From NCBI RefSeq assembly GCF_014197205.1, contig NZ_JACIFD010000001.1:1-64000 (forward strand): a stretch of DNA of 64,000 nt, given 5' to 3'. How positions within the stretch are numbered: the first letter of the stretch is position 1; each line of letters opens with the position of its first letter. This DNA comes from Canibacter oris (GTDB taxonomy: Bacteria; Actinomycetota; Actinomycetes; Actinomycetales; Microbacteriaceae). The notes under the pieces were generated by a model. It had not been told where the DNA came from and ran no database searches. It saw only the letters and a list, made by a program, of their open reading frames with translations. The position numbers and the translations under genes were made by a program. Shown piece by piece: positions 39,391 to 48,246 of this stretch.

Positions 39391-40943
39391 CGCTAAGGTG
39401 GCTGGTTTACACCGCCGGCTATCGGCAAGGAGCTGCGAAAGCACTTCGCAAGGGGTTAACAGCGGTGCTGTTTTTAGCGCTGTTCGCCGCGGCCGCGGTG
39501 CTGCCGCAAACCACAGTGCTAACCACGGCTCCGCGGGCGCGTCTGCTTGACGCTTTCGCGGTCTCAGCGTTGCCGCTTTTGGGTGCGCTGCTCGCCGGTT
39601 TTCTGGCCGACAGTAAGCTTGGTGTGCGGCAGTACGCCAGCTATCCTGTTGCGCCTGCGGCGGCGCGAGGAGTGTGGATCAGCGCGCTGCTGAGTCCGTT
39701 CGCCGTGTTGCTGTGGGTTTTCGCGCTTGTGCGCGCCGTGCTCAGAATTACCCTGCTGCAACACCCGCTTGTGATTGAGGTGCTAGCGGCGGTGCTGCTG
39801 GTGCTGTTAGTGACGGCGCTGACGCAGGTGGCTATCGCTAGCAGCCAACTGTTTTTGGCGACAGGTTTCGCTGCCTCTTTCCGGCGTTGGGGTGGATTGT
39901 TGCTGTTTTCTGCGCTGGTGCCGCTGGCTTTCTTCGTGGCAGCCGAGATTATAAACGGAGATGAGCGTCCTGCAACTACAACCGCGGAAATTCTGGCGTG
40001 GAGCCCCTTTGGTTTTAGCTATAGCGGCAGCGAGTTTTGGAGTTCCGCGAACTACGTCGGTTTTGGTTTTACGCTGACAGCCGCGGTCATACTGCTTGTG
40101 CTACTCTACTTAGCTTATTTGCTGTGTGCGGCACGACTGCTAGAAAGTACCGAAAAACCAAGGCTAAACGGCAGCAAAGGTCTTGGAGTGTTTGACTTTT
40201 TTCCTGACACCCCGGCCGGTGTGATTGCCGCGCGCACGGTTATCTATTGGCGGCGCGATCCACGCTATTTTGTGAGTCTTTTAGCGTTGCCTGCGGCCGC
40301 AATCGCGGTAACTTTTGCAATGCATTTGGCCGGAATGCGCTTTGAATTCTTAGTTTTGCTGCCGGTGCCGGTGATTTTGTATCTGCTCGGCTGGTCGATT
40401 CACAACGATATCGCGATGGACTCAACTGCAATCTGGATGCATGTGGCCAGCAACACTCGGGGTCGTGACGATCGTATCGGGCGTCTCACACCGATTATCG
40501 TTGCCGGTGTGCCGCTTTTGGTGGTCGGAACAACTCTGTCAGTGCTGTTAGTCGGTAAATGGTATATTTTCCCGGTTGTGCTCGGGTTAAACACCGCAAC
40601 CTTGTTCATCGGTTCGGGAATATCTACCGTTGCCAGTGCCTGGGTGGTTTATCCCTCAACTCGTCCCGGCGAGTCGCCGTTTTCGCAACCGCAGTACAAC
40701 GGTGCTGGTGCCGCTGTGGCACAGAGTGTTTCATTTATCGGCGGAGTGCTTCTGACACTGCCGACAATTGTGTTGGCGGCGATAACACTCACCAGTGCTC
40801 CGAGTTTCGTGCTTGCAGCAACCACTCTGATTGTCGGCATCGTGAGCGGCGTTTGTGTGCTGCTGTTTTGCATTTGGTTGGGTGGCTTAATTTTTGATCG
40901 TACTGCTCCAGAGATTGTGCGCACAACCGAGGTTTATGATTAA
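39372..40943 (+). CDS. ABC-2-type permease
   Basis: Membrane partner of the preceding ATPase. 523 residues with about ten to twelve hydrophobic helices, for example AVLFLALFAAAAVLPQ, VLAAVLLVLLVTALTQVAIA, LVLLYLAYLLCAARLL, AAAIAVTFAMHLAGM, VGTTLSVLLVGKWYIFPVVLG and LIVGIVSGVCVLLFCIWLGGLIF. No substrate-specific motif is visible. The start is TTG 39372 within the end of the ATPase gene. The next in-frame ATG is far inside, and the overlapping start keeps the first basic segment (RWLVYTAGYRQG) intact. Confidence 0.8.
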   Translation: MVTRALALRWLVYTAGYRQGAAKALRKGLTAVLFLALFAAAAVLPQTTVLTTAPRARLLDAFAVSALPLLGALLAGFLADSKLGVRQYASYPVAPAAARGVWISALLSPFAVLLWVFALVRAVLRITLLQHPLVIEVLAAVLLVLLVTALTQVAIASSQLFLATGFAASFRRWGGLLLFSALVPLAFFVAAEIINGDERPATTTAEILAWSPFGFSYSGSEFWSSANYVGFGFTLTAAVILLVLLYLAYLLCAARLLESTEKPRLNGSKGLGVFDFFPDTPAGVIAARTVIYWRRDPRYFVSLLALPAAAIAVTFAMHLAGMRFEFLVLLPVPVILYLLGWSIHNDIAMDSTAIWMHVASNTRGRDDRIGRLTPIIVAGVPLLVVGTTLSVLLVGKWYIFPVVLGLNTATLFIGSGISTVASAWVVYPSTRPGESPFSQPQYNGAGAAVAQSVSFIGGVLLTLPTIVLAAITLTSAPSFVLAATTLIVGIVSGVCVLLFCIWLGGLIFDRTAPEIVRTTEVYD

Positions 40944-41004
40944 ACCAACTGGCGGTTATTATTGAAGTTGCCGGGTGACTCTGCACCTGAGTAGGGAGAA
41001 AACA

Positions 41005-41268
41005 GTGTTTCATAATTCACAGACTGCAGGTGGGCTTGACGTGCTTGATCGTGAGCTCGAAAAGCTGCTGGATGATCAACAGCTGGAAGAGGGTGACCAC
41101 GAGCGCTTCAGCCACTATGTTCCGAAGGATAAGATTCTGGAGTCGGCTGTTACCGGGAAACCGGTGCGGGCACTTTGCGGTAAAAAATGGGTGCCGAGCC
41201 GGGACCCGGAAAAATTCCCAGTCTGCCCGGACTGCAAGAAAATTTATGACGAGGTAATTAGGCCGTAG
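41005..41268 (+). CDS. DUF3039 family small protein
   Basis: An 87-residue conserved actinobacterial protein of unknown function. Core pattern: LDVLDRELEKLL, EEGDHERFSHYVPKDKI, GKPVRALCGKKWVPSRDPEKFPVCPDCKKIYDEV. The spaced Cys residues (LCGKKW, CPDC) suggest a zinc ribbon. GTG 41005 (reading VFHNSQ) has AGGGAG 8 nt upstream; an in-frame start 30 bases earlier lacks a site. It often sits near pncB in this phylum, as here (convergent). Confidence 0.85.
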   Translation: MFHNSQTAGGLDVLDRELEKLLDDQQLEEGDHERFSHYVPKDKILESAVTGKPVRALCGKKWVPSRDPEKFPVCPDCKKIYDEVIRP

Positions 41269-41347
41269 CACAGCTGTGCCGCAGCGCCAATGGTTTGTGC
41301 TGCGCCGAATATATTAGTTGCCGCGGTTTGGCAGGGGATGGAGTGGC

Positions 41348-41380
41348 CGCAGCGTAGTAAGCGCAGCGTAGTAAGCGTAG
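41348..41380. repeat. Tandem 14-bp repeat
   Basis: CGCAGCGTAGTAAG occurs twice head to tail (41348-41361, 41362-41375), followed by a partial copy. It is in the 126-base gap between the convergent DUF3039 and pncB genes, where nothing else is recognised. Confidence 0.55.
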
Positions 41381-41394
41381 TTATGTGTCCTGTG

Positions 41395-42720
41395 CTACCG
41401 CAGCACAGTCGCAAGCACAGGCTCGCCACGTTGCAGACTATGACCGAGCGGCGGTAATTGAGCAACACGCGTTTTGTGGCGTGCGCGAGCAGCCTGCAGG
41501 CCAGCCACCCCCAGGTGCTCGGGTAGTGGATCCCCGTTGATAACCAGCGGCACTGTGATACGTTCGGCGGTGCCTTCGACGACGTCGAATTGCTGTAGCG
41601 GAGCAGCGTGCGGGGTGTCTGCGATTAAGATTTCGGTGTCAGCAACGCCGTTCCTGTCGAAGCTTCGGAAAGCTGTTTTCTTACCGCCAACCGATGCTTT
41701 TGCGGCTGAGCGTTTGGCGACGTTGACCCAGTTTCCGTTACTATCTTGACGAGCCACCAGCTTGTAAACCATGCTCATTGTGGGGGATCCGGAACCGGTT
41801 GCAACGCTGGTGCCAACCCCAAAGTTATCTACCGGACTCGCGCAGAGTGCTGCAATAGTGTATTCGTCTAGGTCGTTGGTGACAGTGATTTTGGTGTTCT
41901 TGGCTCCGAGGCTGTCAAGCAGCTCTCGCACTTCTTGCACCACGACAGGTAAATCGCCAGAGTCGATACGCACCGCGCCAAGTTCTGGCCCTGCCGCGGC
42001 AATCGCATTGCGAACGCCCTGCTGAATATCATAGGTGTCAATGAGCAGGGTGGTGTTTGCTCCAAAACTCGCAACCTGCGCCGCGAATGCATCGGCTTCG
42101 CTGTCGTGTAATAGAGTAAAGGCGTGGGCGGCGGTGCCCATTGTCGGCACCCCGTAAGCACGACCTGCCTCCAGATTGCTGGTGGCGTTAAAACCTGCCA
42201 AATAAGCGGCTCGGGCAGCGTTCACCGCGCTGGTTTCTGCTGTGCGGCGGGATCCCATTTCCGCCAGTGGGCGGCCCTTCGCCGCCGTGTACATCCGGCT
42301 GGCGGCTGTTGCCACTGCGGAGTCCGCGTTTAAAATACTTAAAGCCAGCGTTTCTAAGAGCACGCCCTCAGCGAAGCTAGACTCCACTGTCAGCAGCGGG
42401 CTACCAGGGAAGAACAGCTCACCTTCAGGGTAGCCGTAAATGTTACCGCTGAAGCGATAGTTGGCAAGCCAGTCAAGGGTTTCGTCGCGCAAAAAACTTT
42501 GGTCGCTGAGCCAGGTGAGCTGCGCGTCTGTGAACCGGAAATCTGAGATTGCCTGCAGTAGTCGCCCAGTTCCGGCGAGCACACCGTAGCGGCGCGCTCC
42601 CGGCAGTCGCCGCGTAAACAGCTCGAACACGCTGGGGCGATGCGCAGTGCCAGATTGCAGTGCGGCATCAATCATGGTCAGCTCGTAGTGGTCAGTGTAA
42701 AACGCGGTTGAGTTAGCCAT
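41395..42720 (-). CDS. pncB: Nicotinate phosphoribosyltransferase
   Basis: Makes nicotinate mononucleotide from nicotinate and PRPP in NAD salvage. The 441-residue protein shows the family landmarks: TDHYELTMIDAAL at the N-terminus, EMGSRRT and SNLEAGRAYGVPTMGTAAHAF (phosphorylated-His region), VRIDSGDL, FGVGTSVAT, and a C-terminal ARARHKTRVAQLP. Length fits the bacterial PncB/NAPRT group. A TAAACT box lies 6 nt before ATG 42720. The gene is divergent from DUF2469, with only 58 bases between the two starts. Confidence 0.94.
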   Translation of the reverse strand: MANSTAFYTDHYELTMIDAALQSGTAHRPSVFELFTRRLPGARRYGVLAGTGRLLQAISDFRFTDAQLTWLSDQSFLRDETLDWLANYRFSGNIYGYPEGELFFPGSPLLTVESSFAEGVLLETLALSILNADSAVATAASRMYTAAKGRPLAEMGSRRTAETSAVNAARAAYLAGFNATSNLEAGRAYGVPTMGTAAHAFTLLHDSEADAFAAQVASFGANTTLLIDTYDIQQGVRNAIAAAGPELGAVRIDSGDLPVVVQEVRELLDSLGAKNTKITVTNDLDEYTIAALCASPVDNFGVGTSVATGSGSPTMSMVYKLVARQDSNGNWVNVAKRSAAKASVGGKKTAFRSFDRNGVADTEILIADTPHAAPLQQFDVVEGTAERITVPLVINGDPLPEHLGVAGLQAARARHKTRVAQLPPLGHSLQRGEPVLATVLR

Positions 42721-42778
42721 GGTTTAAGTTTAGTCGCCAAAAGTTTTGCTTTGCTGCGATTCTATTAAGATTAGAAGG
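42721..42778. promoter_or_regulatory. Back-to-back leaderless promoters (pncB / DUF2469)
   Basis: On the minus strand TAAACT (42727-42732) lies 6 nt before ATG 42720. On the plus strand TAAGAT (42766-42771) lies 7 nt before GTG 42779. The 58-bp region has room for two core promoters and little else. Confidence 0.5.
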
Positions 42779-43102
42779 GTGAGCGACGAAGAAAGCAACA
42801 GTTACGAGCGTGAGGCAGAGGCCGCGCTGTTTCGTGAGTATCGAGACATTGCCGGGCAGTTTAGATACGCGGTAGAGACGGAGCGACGCTTTTATCTCGC
42901 CAATGAGGTGCAAGTCGGAGAGCTATTAATAGGTAACCAGGCGGCGCTTGAGGTTACTCTGCAGGATGTTTGGGTGTGGGATGTGTATCGCCCCGATCGC
43001 TTTGTGCAAAACGCCCGCGTGGTGACGTTTAAAGACGTTAATATTGAGGAGTTGAATACTAAAGAGGTCAGCCTCCCAGACTCTTTCACCCTCGATTCTT
43101 AA
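42779..43102 (+). CDS. DUF2469 family protein
   Basis: A 107-residue conserved actinobacterial protein, Rv2901c-like; function unknown. The pattern YEREAEAALFREYRDIAGQFRYAVETERRFYLANEV is the family hallmark, followed by a predicted beta segment (VTLQDVWVWDVYRPDRFVQNARVVTFKDVNIEEL). GTG 42779 begins MSDEESNSYERE, as in relatives; an in-frame ATG at 42746 lies upstream of the -10 box. It starts the yraN-comM-dprA neighbourhood, matching mycobacteria. Confidence 0.88.
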   Translation: MSDEESNSYEREAEAALFREYRDIAGQFRYAVETERRFYLANEVQVGELLIGNQAALEVTLQDVWVWDVYRPDRFVQNARVVTFKDVNIEELNTKEVSLPDSFTLDS

Positions 43103-43118
43103 CTGCCCGGGTAGGTGA

Positions 43119-43277
43119 TATAGTGACGGGACGTGGGGTAGATTTCCCGGCAATTTTGCATGAAACAGTTCTGCGCGCCTGTGCATAACAGTTGGGATGT
43201 GGATCTTTCCACAGCGCAGTAACCAAACCACGTTTACGGTGTTCGCACCCAGCACAATTGCGGTAGGAGGTCCTACC
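43119..43277 (+). promoter_or_regulatory. Leader of yraN with hairpin-sequestered Shine-Dalgarno
   Basis: TATAGT (43119-43124) is a possible -10, giving a leader of about 150 nt. At its end CGGTAGG (43261-43267) pairs with CCTACCG (43272-43278) around the loop AGGT. The Shine-Dalgarno AGGAGG and the first base of GTG 43278 are inside this stem-loop. Confidence 0.5.
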
Positions 43278-43715
43278 GTGGGGAGACAAGAATTTTGTGA
43301 GGCTAAGTATCCAGCCGGTGCCGTAGCAACTGCTGCCGAGTCCATCGGTGTGCTTACTAAAAAGCAGCTTGGGCAGCTAGGCGAAGCCGCGGTTGCTGAT
43401 TTTTTACTGGACACCGGCAAACAGGTGCTGGCTCGCAACTGGCGTAATCGCTGTGGTGAGCTAGATTTAATTATCGCTGACGGTGGCGTAATTGCAGCGG
43501 TAGAGGTTAAAACTCGGAGCGCTCTGGGTTATGGCACCGCACTGGAAGCTGTAACCCCGCAAAAGCTGACGCGACTCAAACTGTTGCTGCACACCTGGGT
43601 GCGGCAGCAGAAAGCATTGCAATACCGCGGGCTACGGATCGATGTTGCCGGGGTGGTGGTGCGCCGCGGCGCAGTGCAGCAACTGGAGTATCTAGTTGGG
43701 GTTGCTGATGTCTAA
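43278..43715 (+). CDS. yraN: UPF0102 (YraN) endonuclease-fold protein
   Basis: A 145-residue protein of the UPF0102 family with a PD-(D/E)xK nuclease core: LGQLGEAAVADFLLDTGKQVLARNWRNRCGELDLII...VIAAVEVKTRSALGYG, ending in the usual RIDVAGVVV. Its role is unsettled; it is commonly linked to comM and dprA. I choose GTG 43278 because a perfect AGGAGG lies 7 nt upstream. The frame continues to ATG 43197, which would add 27 residues not typical for the family. Its end overlaps comM by 8 bases. Confidence 0.88.
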   Translation: MGRQEFCEAKYPAGAVATAAESIGVLTKKQLGQLGEAAVADFLLDTGKQVLARNWRNRCGELDLIIADGGVIAAVEVKTRSALGYGTALEAVTPQKLTRLKLLLHTWVRQQKALQYRGLRIDVAGVVVRRGAVQQLEYLVGVADV

Positions 43716-45258
43716 TAAAATTACAACCGCAGCAGCAATCGCAGTGACCGGCATCAGCGGCAACATAGTACGGGTAGAAGCAGCAGTTTCTAATCAGCTG
43801 CCGGGCATGGTCATTATCGGTCTAGCTGACACCGCTTTGCATGAGGCCAAACAGCGTGTCCGACTGGCTTGCGCCAACAGCGAATTACCGCTTAGTAAAC
43901 GCTTCTTAACCGTTAATCTCTCGCCTGCGGAACTGCCGAAATACGGTTCGGGCTTTGATTTAGGGATTGCCTTAAGCTGCTTAGCCGCTTCAGGCACAGC
44001 TCCTGACCCGGCAACAGCGAACTGCGTTTTCATCGGGGAATTAGGGCTTGATGGCAGCGTGAAGCATGTGTCGGGTTTGTTTGCGGCGGTGCTCGCGGCT
44101 AAGCAGCAGGGATACACCAAAGTGATGGTTGCCACGACTGCGGCTGCTGAAGCGGCACTGGTTCCGGGTATGACGGTGGTGCCCGTTGGTAATCTGCGTC
44201 AAGCGGTGCAGTATTTGGAAACTGGGAAGATTGAGGCTCCTGCGCAGGCTACCGTAGCTGCCGTGCAGCAGCCTGCCGCAAGTCTTCGGCAACCACCTGA
44301 TTTAGCTGAGATAGTCGGTCAAGAAAAAGCGGTCAGGGCGTTAATTATTGCGGCCGCAGGCAGACACAATCTCGCGATGTGGGGGCCGCCAGGCAGTGGT
44401 AAAACCATGCTTGCCCGGGCGCTGAGCGGAATTCTGCCGCCACTGGACGCTGCCGCGGCGCTCACCTGCAGCAGTATTGCAGCGGTGTGCGGGCAGCGGG
44501 TTACACAATTGGTGAAGCAAGCTCCTTTCGTGGCACCGCATCACAGCGCCAGCACCGCTTCACTGATTGGCAGCAGTCTCGGCAGAGGCAACATTCAGCC
44601 CGGTGACATCACCCGAGCGCACCACGGGGTTTTATTTCTCGACGAAGCACCAGAGTTTTCAGCGCGTTTATTAGACGCCCTGCGCCAACCGCTGGAGAGC
44701 GGCACCATCACAATTCAGCGCGCAAAAATACGTGCTCAACTGCCGGCAGATTTTCAATTGGTGCTAGCCGCAAATCCGTGCCCCTGTGGCAGTGCGGGTG
44801 ATCCACTGCAAAATAATCACAACCCCTGCATTTGTAGCCCGACGCAGCAGCAGCGCTATTTAGCGAAGATTTCTGGCCCGATCGCTGATCGCATCGATAT
44901 TAGAGTCCGGCTGCAACCTGTGCAGCGGTTAGATCCGACTGGGCAGGGCATGGTTGATTCTGCCACAGCACGCGCGCAGGTTACTGCCGCAAGAAAACGA
45001 CAGCAGCAGCGGTTTGCGGAGCAGGCATGGCGGTATAACTCCGAAACCCCCGGTACCTGGCTGCGTTCCGGTCCCGGCCGATTACCGCGACAGCACACTG
45101 CGGTGCTAGATGCCGCACTGCAGCAAGGAAAACTGACGCTGCGTGGCTATGACCGGGTGCTGCGGGTGTCCTGGACGATTGCAGACTTAGCCGGCGCAGC
45201 ACGGCCGGAACGTGAGCATATCGCAACAGCTTTGAGCTTGAGAGGAAACATAACATGA
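43708..45258 (+). CDS. comM: ComM/YifB Mg-chelatase-like AAA+ ATPase
   Basis: A hexameric AAA+ helicase; in transformable bacteria ComM extends recombination branches of incoming DNA. About 516 residues with an N-terminal Lon-like fold domain (LTVNLSPAELPKYGSGFDLGIAL), the AAA+ core with Walker A GPPGSGKT at 226-233, Walker B LFLDEAPEF, the sensor ANPCPCG with the zinc-like CPCGSAGD...NPCICSP, and the C-terminal Mg_chelatase_C. ATG 43708 overlaps the yraN stop. Its own stop overlaps dprA in ATGA. Confidence 0.94.
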   Translation: MSNKITTAAAIAVTGISGNIVRVEAAVSNQLPGMVIIGLADTALHEAKQRVRLACANSELPLSKRFLTVNLSPAELPKYGSGFDLGIALSCLAASGTAPDPATANCVFIGELGLDGSVKHVSGLFAAVLAAKQQGYTKVMVATTAAAEAALVPGMTVVPVGNLRQAVQYLETGKIEAPAQATVAAVQQPAASLRQPPDLAEIVGQEKAVRALIIAAAGRHNLAMWGPPGSGKTMLARALSGILPPLDAAAALTCSSIAAVCGQRVTQLVKQAPFVAPHHSASTASLIGSSLGRGNIQPGDITRAHHGVLFLDEAPEFSARLLDALRQPLESGTITIQRAKIRAQLPADFQLVLAANPCPCGSAGDPLQNNHNPCICSPTQQQRYLAKISGPIADRIDIRVRLQPVQRLDPTGQGMVDSATARAQVTAARKRQQQRFAEQAWRYNSETPGTWLRSGPGRLPRQHTAVLDAALQQGKLTLRGYDRVLRVSWTIADLAGAARPEREHIATALSLRGNIT

Positions 45259-46562
45259 AAACACCACAGGAAAAAACAGTTTCCGCGGTAGCCTGGTCGC
45301 AGCAGCCGCAAGCAGCGGCGGTTACTGACAGCATTACGGCGCTCGCGGCAGAGTACGGGGAGCAGCTGCGCCGTTTGGGCGACTTTGAAGCGCAGCATCT
45401 GGAGGTGTTGGTGGCGCGGATGCTCTGGAATGTTTTAGCGGAGCCCGGCGATCGTCTTGCCGGGCGGTTGATAGCAGCTTACGGTGCGAAGACAGCGCTC
45501 GGGGTGGCGTTACAGCGGTTGAGCTGGAAGCAGCTGTGCACCCAGTACCCAACACTGCGGCAGTTGGAAATCAGCCCCAGCAGTTTTAAGGCTGGGCAGG
45601 AGCGGTGGGCAGCGAGAATTAAAGGCTCTAATTTAACGGCAATGTTTACCGCGCTGCTGAGCAGTGCGCTCACTGCAAAACTACAGGTTTTGATGCCTGA
45701 AGCAGCTAGCTGGCCGACCCAGCTGGATGATTTGGAAGATTGCGCACCGCTGCTGCTGTGGTATCAAGGGGAAGCTGCGGCATTGCGGCGGCGCAGCTTG
45801 GCAGTGGTGGGTGCGAGAAGCTCCAGTGAGTACGGCATCACGGTTACCGAGCACTTCACGAGACAAGCGGTTGCCGCAGGCTACATGATTTGCTCCGGCG
45901 CAGCTTTCGGCATTGACGCCGTAGCGCACCGCACCGCGCTACAAGCAGGAGGAGTGACAGTGGCGATTTTGGCGGGCGGTATGAGCAAACCATATCCGCG
46001 GGCTCATCTGCAGCTATTGGCAGAGATAGTTGCCGCAGGGGGAGCAGTGGTTAGTGAAATGCCGCCGCACTATGCGCCAACCAGGTGGCGGTTCTTGCAG
46101 CGTAACCGGCTAATTGCGGCGCTGAGCGAAGCGGTTCTGGTTACTGAGGCATCAACTAGATCCGGCAGTATTAACACCGCCGGACACGCGGCTCAGCTCG
46201 GCCGTGGCTTAGGTGCGGTGCCCGGCAACATCACTTCTTACGGGTCGCAGGGGTGCCATAAACTGCTGCTGGAATACAGTGCGGAGCTGATTTGCAGCAC
46301 TGCGCAGTTGCAGCAGCTGTTGGGGTTTGCGGGAACAAATGAAGCAGCACCGACTGGCGGTGACCGTGACAAGAGCTTGCACTTGCGAGTTTTAGATGCA
46401 CTCCCGTTGCGCGGTTGCGTGACCAGCGAACGGGTTGCGGCGAAAGCGGGAATTAGCAGCGAAGAGTGTGAAAACGCGCTTGCTGAACTAGAATTACTGG
46501 GAAAGGTGAAACTCGTTGAGAATGCTACCGGGCAAAGCTGGAAGCTGCACTGCGAAGCTTGA
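45255..46562 (+). CDS. dprA: DNA-processing protein DprA
   Basis: Binds incoming single-stranded DNA and loads RecA. 435 residues. The N-terminal helical part (about 1-150) is longer than in many DprA proteins. The Rossmann-like core follows: RRSLAVVGARSSSEYG, ICSGAAFGIDAVAHRTAL, VAILAGGMSKPYP, SEMPPHYAPTRWRFLQRNRLIAALSEAVLVTEA, SGSINTAGHAAQLGR and VPGNITSYGSQGCHKLL. A C-terminal winged helix (VLDALPLRGCVTSERVAAKAGIS) completes it. It is translationally coupled to comM. No competence pilus genes are in the window, so natural transformation is not shown. Confidence 0.94.
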   Translation: MKTPQEKTVSAVAWSQQPQAAAVTDSITALAAEYGEQLRRLGDFEAQHLEVLVARMLWNVLAEPGDRLAGRLIAAYGAKTALGVALQRLSWKQLCTQYPTLRQLEISPSSFKAGQERWAARIKGSNLTAMFTALLSSALTAKLQVLMPEAASWPTQLDDLEDCAPLLLWYQGEAAALRRRSLAVVGARSSSEYGITVTEHFTRQAVAAGYMICSGAAFGIDAVAHRTALQAGGVTVAILAGGMSKPYPRAHLQLLAEIVAAGGAVVSEMPPHYAPTRWRFLQRNRLIAALSEAVLVTEASTRSGSINTAGHAAQLGRGLGAVPGNITSYGSQGCHKLLLEYSAELICSTAQLQQLLGFAGTNEAAPTGGDRDKSLHLRVLDALPLRGCVTSERVAAKAGISSEECENALAELELLGKVKLVENATGQSWKLHCEA

Positions 46563-46709
46563 ACGCTCCGGTTGTTTTGCAATACCAGTTGACTGCAGCA
46601 CAGTTCACGATAGCGAGCAGTAGTGGCAGCTGTCGAGTGCGGCAGCGCACAAGGTTGAGCACAATAGGTCAGCAGTGACGAGCATTACTGCAGAGCGGAG
46701 GAGTGGCAA

Positions 46710-47669
46710 ATGCTGATAGCAACAGCCATCGAGCGTTTTTTGCAAACGCTCGTGCACGAATACGGTTACTCTCCACAGACACTGCGCGCATATCGTAACG
46801 ACCTTGCGGCCCTGCTAAAATTCTGCGACTCTCAAAATTTGACGGAGGTGCCGCAGCTCACCCTGCAGGTGCTGCGCGACTGGCTATGGCAAAAACAATT
46901 CGGCAGTGGTGCGGGATCCACGGCGGTGCGCGGATCCGCAAAAACAGCCCCCAAGGCCACCACAATTGCACGGAACATCGCAACCGTGAAATCATTCGGG
47001 AAATGGTTAGAGTCGCAAGATTTAGTCGCCGCTAACCCCGCCGCGCGACTGAAGACCCCGCGGCAAGCCAAACCACTGCCAAGAGTTGTGAAACCAACGC
47101 AGATGCAGCAGCTGCTCGCGGTAACAGCCGCAGCCGCAACGCCAGATGATCCGCTGGCAGTGCGCGATGCCGCAATTTTAGAACTTTTATATGCCACCGG
47201 GATGCGTGTCAGCGAGCTATGCGGCATTACCCTGCAGGAGCTAGATCTTCCAGAACACAAAGTCACGGTAACTGGCAAAGGGAGCAAGCAGCGGGTGCTT
47301 TATTTCGGTGCCCCCGCAGCAGCAGCATTGCAAAAATATTTAAGTGACGCCAGAGCTAAACTGCTGCCGCAAAGTCCACAAAAGCCTGCCATATCCCAGC
47401 TGTTTTTAGGAGCACGCGGTGGCAAATTGGCACCTTCGGTGGTTTATAAACTCACCTCCCAGCACCTTGGCAAAGCGGGCGGAGCTGGTCCCAGCGGCCC
47501 CCACACCCTGCGACACACCGCGGCAACCCACCTGCTGGAGGGCGGCGCCGATGTGCGCGTTGTGCAGGAGATGCTAGGGCACCAAAACCTCGAGAGCACG
47601 CAGCGATACACCCACGTCTCGCCGGCCCGGCTCGCTGCAGCTTTTAAACAGGCACATCCGCGGGCGTAA
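46710..47669 (+). CDS. xerC: Tyrosine recombinase XerC
   Basis: Resolves chromosome dimers at dif with XerD. 319 residues with an N-terminal SAM-like core-binding domain (1-110) and the catalytic domain. All catalytic residues are in place: Arg166 (TGMRVSEL), Lys190 (TGKGSKQR), His265 and Arg268 (HTLRHTAAT), His291 (LGHQ) and Tyr300 (RYTHVS). ATG 46710 lies near the Shine-Dalgarno GGAGGAG at 46697. The 147-base gap after dprA shows no other gene. It overlaps the convergent M23 gene by 26 bases. Confidence 0.92.
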   Translation: MLIATAIERFLQTLVHEYGYSPQTLRAYRNDLAALLKFCDSQNLTEVPQLTLQVLRDWLWQKQFGSGAGSTAVRGSAKTAPKATTIARNIATVKSFGKWLESQDLVAANPAARLKTPRQAKPLPRVVKPTQMQQLLAVTAAAATPDDPLAVRDAAILELLYATGMRVSELCGITLQELDLPEHKVTVTGKGSKQRVLYFGAPAAAALQKYLSDARAKLLPQSPQKPAISQLFLGARGGKLAPSVVYKLTSQHLGKAGGAGPSGPHTLRHTAATHLLEGGADVRVVQEMLGHQNLESTQRYTHVSPARLAAAFKQAHPRA

Positions 47670-48234
47670 GCGGCAATAACCGCGGCTTAGCCGCCAAGAA
47701 CAGCAGCGGATTAACGTATTCGTCATGCATCCGCACACCCAGGTGGATACTCGACTCTGGTGTGTGCCCTAGCGAGGTTCCCAAAACCTCACACTGCGTC
47801 ACAGGGTCGCCTGCTTGTAGCGTCGTTACCAGTGGCTCTATCGCATAAACCAGGGTTTCATTAACCCGCACCGCAAGCACCGGTCTGCCCGCGACCTCGC
47901 CGCTGAAACTGACGATTCCTGCTGCAGGTGCGCGGACCGTGGATCCGCCAGCGAGATCCACCCCGCGATGTCCTGGACCGTAACGGTGCGGGGGCTTTTC
48001 AAAACCGCGCGCAACTCGCAGAGGCACCCCGAGTGGGGCACACCAGCGTGCCGCGGTAGTGCTCGCCAGCTGTGTTCGGACTGAGGGCGCGACGGTCATT
48101 GGCGCGGCTGGCGGTGTCGCAAACGCTGCAGCCGGGAATAACAGTGCCGTCGTCGCTGCAAGGGTAAGGATACTGTGCTTTGTGAGCTGCTGCTTGCGAG
48201 CAGAATTGTTACGTAGTGCGAACAGGATATGCAT
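47644..48234 (-). CDS. Exported M23-family (LytM-like) protein
   Basis: A 196-residue secreted LytM-fold protein. The signal peptide is about 1-40 (SILTLAATTALLFPAAAFA). The domain has GHRGVDLAGG (His89 and Asp93 of HxxxD), APAAGIVSFSGEVAGRPVLAV and SSIHLGVRMHDEYVNPLLFL. The HxH motif reads S-I-His164: the zinc His is kept, but the first His (usual general base) is Ser162. Such variants are usual in this actinobacterial subgroup and may be regulators of other hydrolases. A TAATTT box lies 6 nt before ATG 48234. Position next to rpsB matches mycobacteria. Confidence 0.8.
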   Translation of the reverse strand: MHILFALRNNSARKQQLTKHSILTLAATTALLFPAAAFATPPAAPMTVAPSVRTQLASTTAARWCAPLGVPLRVARGFEKPPHRYGPGHRGVDLAGGSTVRAPAAGIVSFSGEVAGRPVLAVRVNETLVYAIEPLVTTLQAGDPVTQCEVLGTSLGHTPESSIHLGVRMHDEYVNPLLFLAAKPRLLPLTPADVPV

Positions 48235-48246
48235 GCTTTTAAATTA
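48235..48246 (-). promoter_or_regulatory. Leaderless promoter of the M23 gene
   Basis: On the minus strand TAATTT (48241-48246) lies 6 nt before ATG 48234. Confidence 0.4.

Noticed and set aside
38575-40943. Drug-efflux system
   Set aside because: The ABC-2 pair carries no substrate-specific feature; only a generic exporter call is supportable.
41348-41380. Start of a CRISPR array
   Set aside because: Only two directly adjacent 14-bp units without spacers and no cas genes.
46710-47669. Integrase of an integrated element
   Set aside because: Sequence and position between dprA and the M23/rpsB genes identify the housekeeping recombinase XerC; no attachment repeats or cargo are seen.
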